Shown piece after piece: positions 41,284 through 44,289 of a DNA stretch of 44,289 bases; the first letter of the stretch is position 1; every line of letters begins with the position of its first letter. The position numbers and the translations under genes were made by a program. Location: NCBI RefSeq assembly GCF_000527035.1, contig NZ_AZUK01000003.1:1-44289 (forward strand). Reading direction: 5' to 3'. Under the pieces are notes generated by a model. The model was not told where the DNA came from. It saw nothing but the letters and a program-made list of their open reading frames with translations, and ran no database searches. The stretch is from Tolumonas lignilytica. GTDB taxonomy: Bacteria > Pseudomonadota > Gammaproteobacteria > Enterobacterales > Aeromonadaceae.

Positions 41284-41952
41284 TTAACTCGGGAATATGG
41301 CAATGAACTTTAAGTCTTTATAAAAAACAAGCCTAATTACAACTTCATTACTGGATTTATGAGCTTGATAATAAAACACATCTTGATTTTCACCATGTGT
41401 TTCTGTCGATTTTAAGTGTGAATTATATTTTTCGGTAATTATTCGTTGGTTTTTATTAAATGATGGCAATTCTGTTTTCATTCCAGTAGCTACAATTATT
41501 TTTGGTTTATTCGCTGCTCTTGTTTTGTAATGATGAAAGTGAATACCATATGCAACGTGTATAATCTGTTCAACAACTCTGGAGTAATCGAGATTGTATT
41601 TATAAGTAGATATTATAGAATTATCTTTAAATACATTTACTGGCTGTCTATTTTTTAGTATTTCATATATAACATGTGGTGTCCGTTTGTTAATTCTTAA
41701 TAACTTATTAAGTTGAGCATCTTTTGCGTAGTTAGTTGTACACCATGCGATTGAAAATGCGATTAAAAGATATTCATCATTTTTTGATTTGCTAAGATTA
41801 TGCTCATCACAAGAGGGGACTTTTATTAAATTTTTTCTATAATCGTTCTTATTCAGAACGTCTTTAGTTTCAGGAAATAGGCATTTTGGTGGAACATGCT
41901 CTTCCGATGTGGCAATGCAGTCACACATATAACAATGCTGTTTTTTTTTCAT
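41284..41952 (-). CDS. HNH-like zinc-finger protein, unknown
   Basis: 222 residues. The N-terminus has CYMCDCIATSEEHVPPKCLF, then VPSCDEHNLSKSKNDEYLL: two CxxC-type pairs with EHVPPK and HNxxKS, a pattern known from HNH-type nuclease-like proteins of mobile elements. The remaining 150 residues are basic and unassigned. DNA or RNA cleavage is plausible, not shown. Single gene of its cassette; no clear ribosome-binding site. Confidence 0.72.
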   Translation of the reverse strand: MKKKQHCYMCDCIATSEEHVPPKCLFPETKDVLNKNDYRKNLIKVPSCDEHNLSKSKNDEYLLIAFSIAWCTTNYAKDAQLNKLLRINKRTPHVIYEILKNRQPVNVFKDNSIISTYKYNLDYSRVVEQIIHVAYGIHFHHYKTRAANKPKIIVATGMKTELPSFNKNQRIITEKYNSHLKSTETHGENQDVFYYQAHKSSNEVVIRLVFYKDLKFIAIFPS

Positions 41953-41968
41953 ATAATGCTTAACATGC

Positions 41969-42028
41969 AGTTAACTTCGTTTTATGCGGTGGCACGTAGT
42001 GCCATCCGACATTAAAATTTTGTTAAGT
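41969..42028 (-). other. attC site 60, subtype S4
   Basis: Ends AGTTAAC/GTTAAGT, core GCGGTGGCACGTAGTGCCATCCGAC. Same as attC 10. Confidence 0.92.
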
Positions 42029-42038
42029 GCTTTTGCTT

Positions 42039-42329
42039 TTATTGACCAAACTGACGTTCGCAAGGGATGCCATCATTATCACCATCGACTTTCATGCCTG
42101 GACAATTATCTAAGTAAAATTTGGCTTCTGCATATGAGTTCATTTCTGAACAATGCGTTTTCCCTTGGCATGAAAATACCGAAGATGATGAATTCATTTC
42201 AACCGTAGGCGAGGGCGTCGAGTCGTCTATTATTGAACTAATTGATGATGTTGGTGCGGCCGCATCAGATTTATAAAAATGCTGGAATGCGGCGACACAC
42301 AATGCAATCAGGATAAAAAATTTTCTCAA
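42039..42329 (-). CDS. Secreted Excalibur calcium-binding domain protein, copy 2
   Basis: Protein identical to the copy at 8531-8821, with only a few silent base changes. It has the same TTG start after AGGGAG, the signal segment and the Ca2+ loop DGDNDG with flanking cysteines. It follows the DUF3465 gene by 22 bases. Confidence 0.85.
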   Translation of the reverse strand: MRKFFILIALCVAAFQHFYKSDAAAPTSSISSIIDDSTPSPTVEMNSSSSVFSCQGKTHCSEMNSYAEAKFYLDNCPGMKVDGDNDGIPCERQFGQ

Positions 42330-42351
42330 GGTAAACTCCCTGTACCTTCGT

Positions 42352-42768
42352 TTATTGGTAGGTTTGACCGTTGTGCTTCAACCAACCGGAAACATGGCGA
42401 TTTTGCGGATCATGATGCGTCCAGTGAATAACCCCACCTTTTTCATTCCACTCGTATTCACCGTAGAACTCAACGGTGTCACCTTCGTTCAGACTTTCAA
42501 TTCTTGGTGCTAAGTCGATGTTATGGGCAACAAGCAATGTCTGACCTGTTGAAAGTTTTAGAATAAAACGTTGGTGCTGAGAACCCCGAGTATCATCAGG
42601 CAGCACTTTAACAACAATACCATCACCTTGAATTTGTAAATTACTTTGCTGGTTTTGATATGCCTGAGATAACGCGGCATCTGATTCGCCAGCATGAGTA
42701 AATGTGATTGGAATTAATAATGAAAGCCCAAACAGGAACGCAAAATATAGCGAGTTATGTATTTTCAT
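42352..42768 (-). CDS. DUF3465 family secreted protein, copy 2
   Basis: 138 residues, differing from copy 1 at two positions (THAGES for TYAGES, APRIES for APRVES). Signal peptide and the GDTVEFYGEYEW / WTHHDPQNRH blocks are kept. Upstream, the sequence GAGAGAGCTCTC is two bases longer than at copy 1. Partner of the Excalibur gene. Confidence 0.85.
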   Translation of the reverse strand: MKIHNSLYFAFLFGLSLLIPITFTHAGESDAALSQAYQNQQSNLQIQGDGIVVKVLPDDTRGSQHQRFILKLSTGQTLLVAHNIDLAPRIESLNEGDTVEFYGEYEWNEKGGVIHWTHHDPQNRHVSGWLKHNGQTYQ

Positions 42769-42792
42769 AAGAGAGAGCTCTCGATTGGAAGA

Positions 42793-42874
42793 ACTTAACT
42801 TTTAATTAAACGGCGGCACGTAGTGCCGTCCAGTGAGCAGCGTAGCGCGAACGTGTTTGAATTTGTTGTTAGGT
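42793..42874 (-). other. attC site 61, subtype L3
   Basis: Ends ACTTAAC/GTTAGGT, with an enlarged GCAGCGTAGCGCGAACG middle. attC of body C5. Confidence 0.9.
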
Positions 42875-43277
42875 ATGAACAAAGACAAGTCATTTATTAT
42901 CAACAACACGGCTGGCTAACTGGTGCCACGGACTTTCAGTTTTCATTGGGGCAGCTTCAAACAACCGCTTGGAATTACTCGCCGACAATATCGATGCAGC
43001 GAAGTTTGCTGAACATTCACACATTTTCATTTAGTGAGTGGGCAGTGGGCGTAATTGCCACTACGGCTAGATGATGAGCCGCTTAGGCGTTACACACTGA
43101 CAATGCTGATGGTTGCCGACACGTAACCCGCGCAGGCTATCAATTTGCAACTTCACGTGAATTCATGTGTTGCGCGAGGCAACCCACTCGCAGGTAGTGA
43201 GCTGCACAAACCACTGGACCATCTGCACAGCCGCTTTAGGGCTCGAATTCACCGCCAACAACAAAGCCGTTTTTATT
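42875..43277. repeat. Gene-less cassette body, family C, copy C5
   Basis: Family C body; hairpin GGTTGCC/GGCAACC kept. The C1-type plus frame stops after 14 codons. Confidence 0.83.
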
Positions 43278-43353
43278 ACCTAACTATAAGTTAAACGGCG
43301 GCACGTGTGCCGTCCAGTGAGCAAAGCGAACGTGTTTAAACGCCTTGTTAGGT
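43278..43353 (-). other. attC site 62, subtype L1 (shortened loop)
   Basis: Same as attC 51. attC of body A12. Confidence 0.92.
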
Positions 43354-43759
43354 AGGAGAATAAAGGAAATATCTTTTATTCATCACCGCTGGACTGGCTA
43401 ATTGGTGCACAGACTTCAATGTTGCCATTGCACCCGCTTTAAACCACCGCTCGGAATTACACGCCGACGGGCTTGAAACGGCCCCTTTGCGTTATGTTTC
43501 ACTGACATTATTCAGGAAACGGGGAGTGGTCGTTTCAAACCAAAAAGCCCGGATGATGAGCCGCTTCAGGCGTACACCCCGACGGACTTGAAGGTTGCCG
43601 AAGACATAACCAGTGCGGATTTGAATTACACACTGAAAGTGAGATCATGAGTTATGCAAGGCAACCACTTCACCGGTAGTGAGCCGCAAATAACACGGAA
43701 CCCTCATACCAGCCGCTTTAAGGCTCGAATTTTCCGCAAAAAAATTAAGAAAATTAATT
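43354..43759. repeat. Gene-less cassette body, family A, copy A12
   Basis: Identical by eye to A10 over its whole length. Confidence 0.85.
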
Positions 43760-43835
43760 ACCTAACTATAAGTTAAACGGCGGCACGCGTGCCGTCCAGT
43801 GAGCAAAGCGAACGTGTTTAAACGCCTTGTTAGGT
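43760..43835 (-). other. attC site 63, subtype L1 (shortened loop)
   Basis: Core GGCGGCACGCGTGCCGTCC, as in attC 25. attC of body A13. Confidence 0.92.
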
Positions 43836-44241
43836 AGGAGAACAAAAGAAATATCTTTTATTCATCACCACTGGACTGGCTAATTGGGACACAGACTTCA
43901 ATGCTGCCACTGCGCCCGCTTTAAACCACCGCTCGGAATTACCCGCCGACAGATTTGAAACTGCCGGTTTACTTTGTGTTCCACGGACATCATTCAGGAA
44001 ACGGGGAGTGGTCGTTTCAAACCAAAACGCCCTGATGATGAGCCGCTTCAGGTGTACACACCGACGGACTTGAAGGTTGCCGAAGACATAACCAGTGCAG
44101 ACTAGAGTTCCACACTGGCAGTGAGATCATGAGTTATGCAAGGCAACCACTTCACCGGAAGTGAGCCGCAAATAACACGGAACCCTCATACCAGCCGCTT
44201 TAAGGCTTGAATTTACCGCAAAAAAATTAAGAAAATTAATT
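43836..44241. repeat. Gene-less cassette body, family A, copy A13
   Basis: Left half equals A6, right half resembles other copies such as A8: a mosaic. Hairpin kept. Confidence 0.85.
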
Positions 44242-44289
44242 ACCTAACTATTACTTATGGGGCAGCACGCAGTGCTGTCCGCCATTAAG
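44242..44289 (-). other. attC site 64, subtype S1 (cut by window edge)
   Basis: Begins ACCTAAC with core GGGGCAGCACGCAGTGCTGTCC; the right end lies outside the window. Confidence 0.85.

Larger units (their letters stand above)
1..44289 (-). mobile_element. Interior of a chromosomal integron cassette array
   Basis: The window is a continuous run of gene cassettes separated by 64 attC sites. Each attC is bounded by RYYYAAC on the left and GTTRRRY on the right of the + strand and encloses an imperfect inverted repeat. Almost every gene is on the minus strand and lies directly between two attC sites, as expected for cassettes inserted in one orientation. No integrase, attI or common Pc promoter is visible, so the platform end lies outside, most likely beyond the right edge. 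Duplicated cassettes and three toxin-antitoxin pairs fit a sedentary chromosomal integron. Confidence 0.95.

Noticed and set aside
1-44289. CRISPR array
   Set aside because: The regular repeats are attC sites with varied sequence and spacing of 0.3-1.9 kb, filled with genes; there are no short uniform spacers.
1-44289. Transposase, tRNA or rRNA genes
   Set aside because: None seen on either strand; cassette duplication explains the repeats without insertion sequences.

Overview
This window is the inside of a large chromosomal integron cassette array (a sedentary or 'super' integron). It holds 64 attC recombination sites, the last one cut by the window edge, spaced about every 0.3-1.9 kb. Nearly all genes are on the minus strand, and each cassette reads right to left as gene(s) followed by its own attC. 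No integrase gene or attI site is present; the gene direction places the integrase end beyond the right edge. The low G+C, the attC style (VCR-like hairpins of 55-87 bp) and the gene content (DUF3465, Excalibur, YefM-YoeB close to the enterobacterial pair, CusF-like protein) suggest an aquatic gammaproteobacterium, for example Vibrionales, Aeromonadales or Alteromonadales. I cannot fix the genus.

Layout. 1-10.5 kb: nucleases (Mrr-like, HNH, PD-(D/E)XK), HigBA, a Tdi1-type immunity protein, the sce7725/sce7726 pair, secreted proteins, a Nudix hydrolase and an HTH-2TM regulator. 10.7-12.1 kb: three gene-less cassettes in a row. 12.2-24.7 kb: TauE/SafE permease, Nudix, EcsC-family protein, membrane proteins, DUF3147 with a GFA-type protein, a Phd/ParE-type toxin-antitoxin, MarR with an SRPBCC protein, an OLD-like ATPase, and a second PD-(D/E)XK copy. 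25-35 kb: AraC/GyrI regulator, an inverted CusF-like cassette with its own terminator, a second Mrr-like copy, DUF2971, a third PD-(D/E)XK copy and a third Nudix. 35-44 kb: GNAT, a HEPN-like protein, RDD, an isochorismatase-like hydrolase, YefM-YoeB, an HNH-like protein, a duplicated Excalibur/DUF3465 pair, then gene-less cassettes to the end.

About 40% of the cassettes (25 of about 63) have no convincing gene. Twenty-four of these belong to three related families, A (13 copies), B (6) and C (5). They share blocks of sequence and a long hairpin at the same internal place, and its stem is kept by paired base changes. Reading frames are not conserved among copies. This points to a structured RNA or single-stranded DNA element rather than coding sequence, and it is the strongest candidate here for something undescribed.

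The genes do not form one pathway. They are a store of independent cassettes, rich in likely defence or conflict functions (nucleases, sce7725/7726, OLD-like ATPase, immunity protein, membrane effectors) and in toxin-antitoxin pairs with their own promoters, which probably stabilise the array. Several cassettes occur in two or three copies, some identical, showing recent copying within the array.
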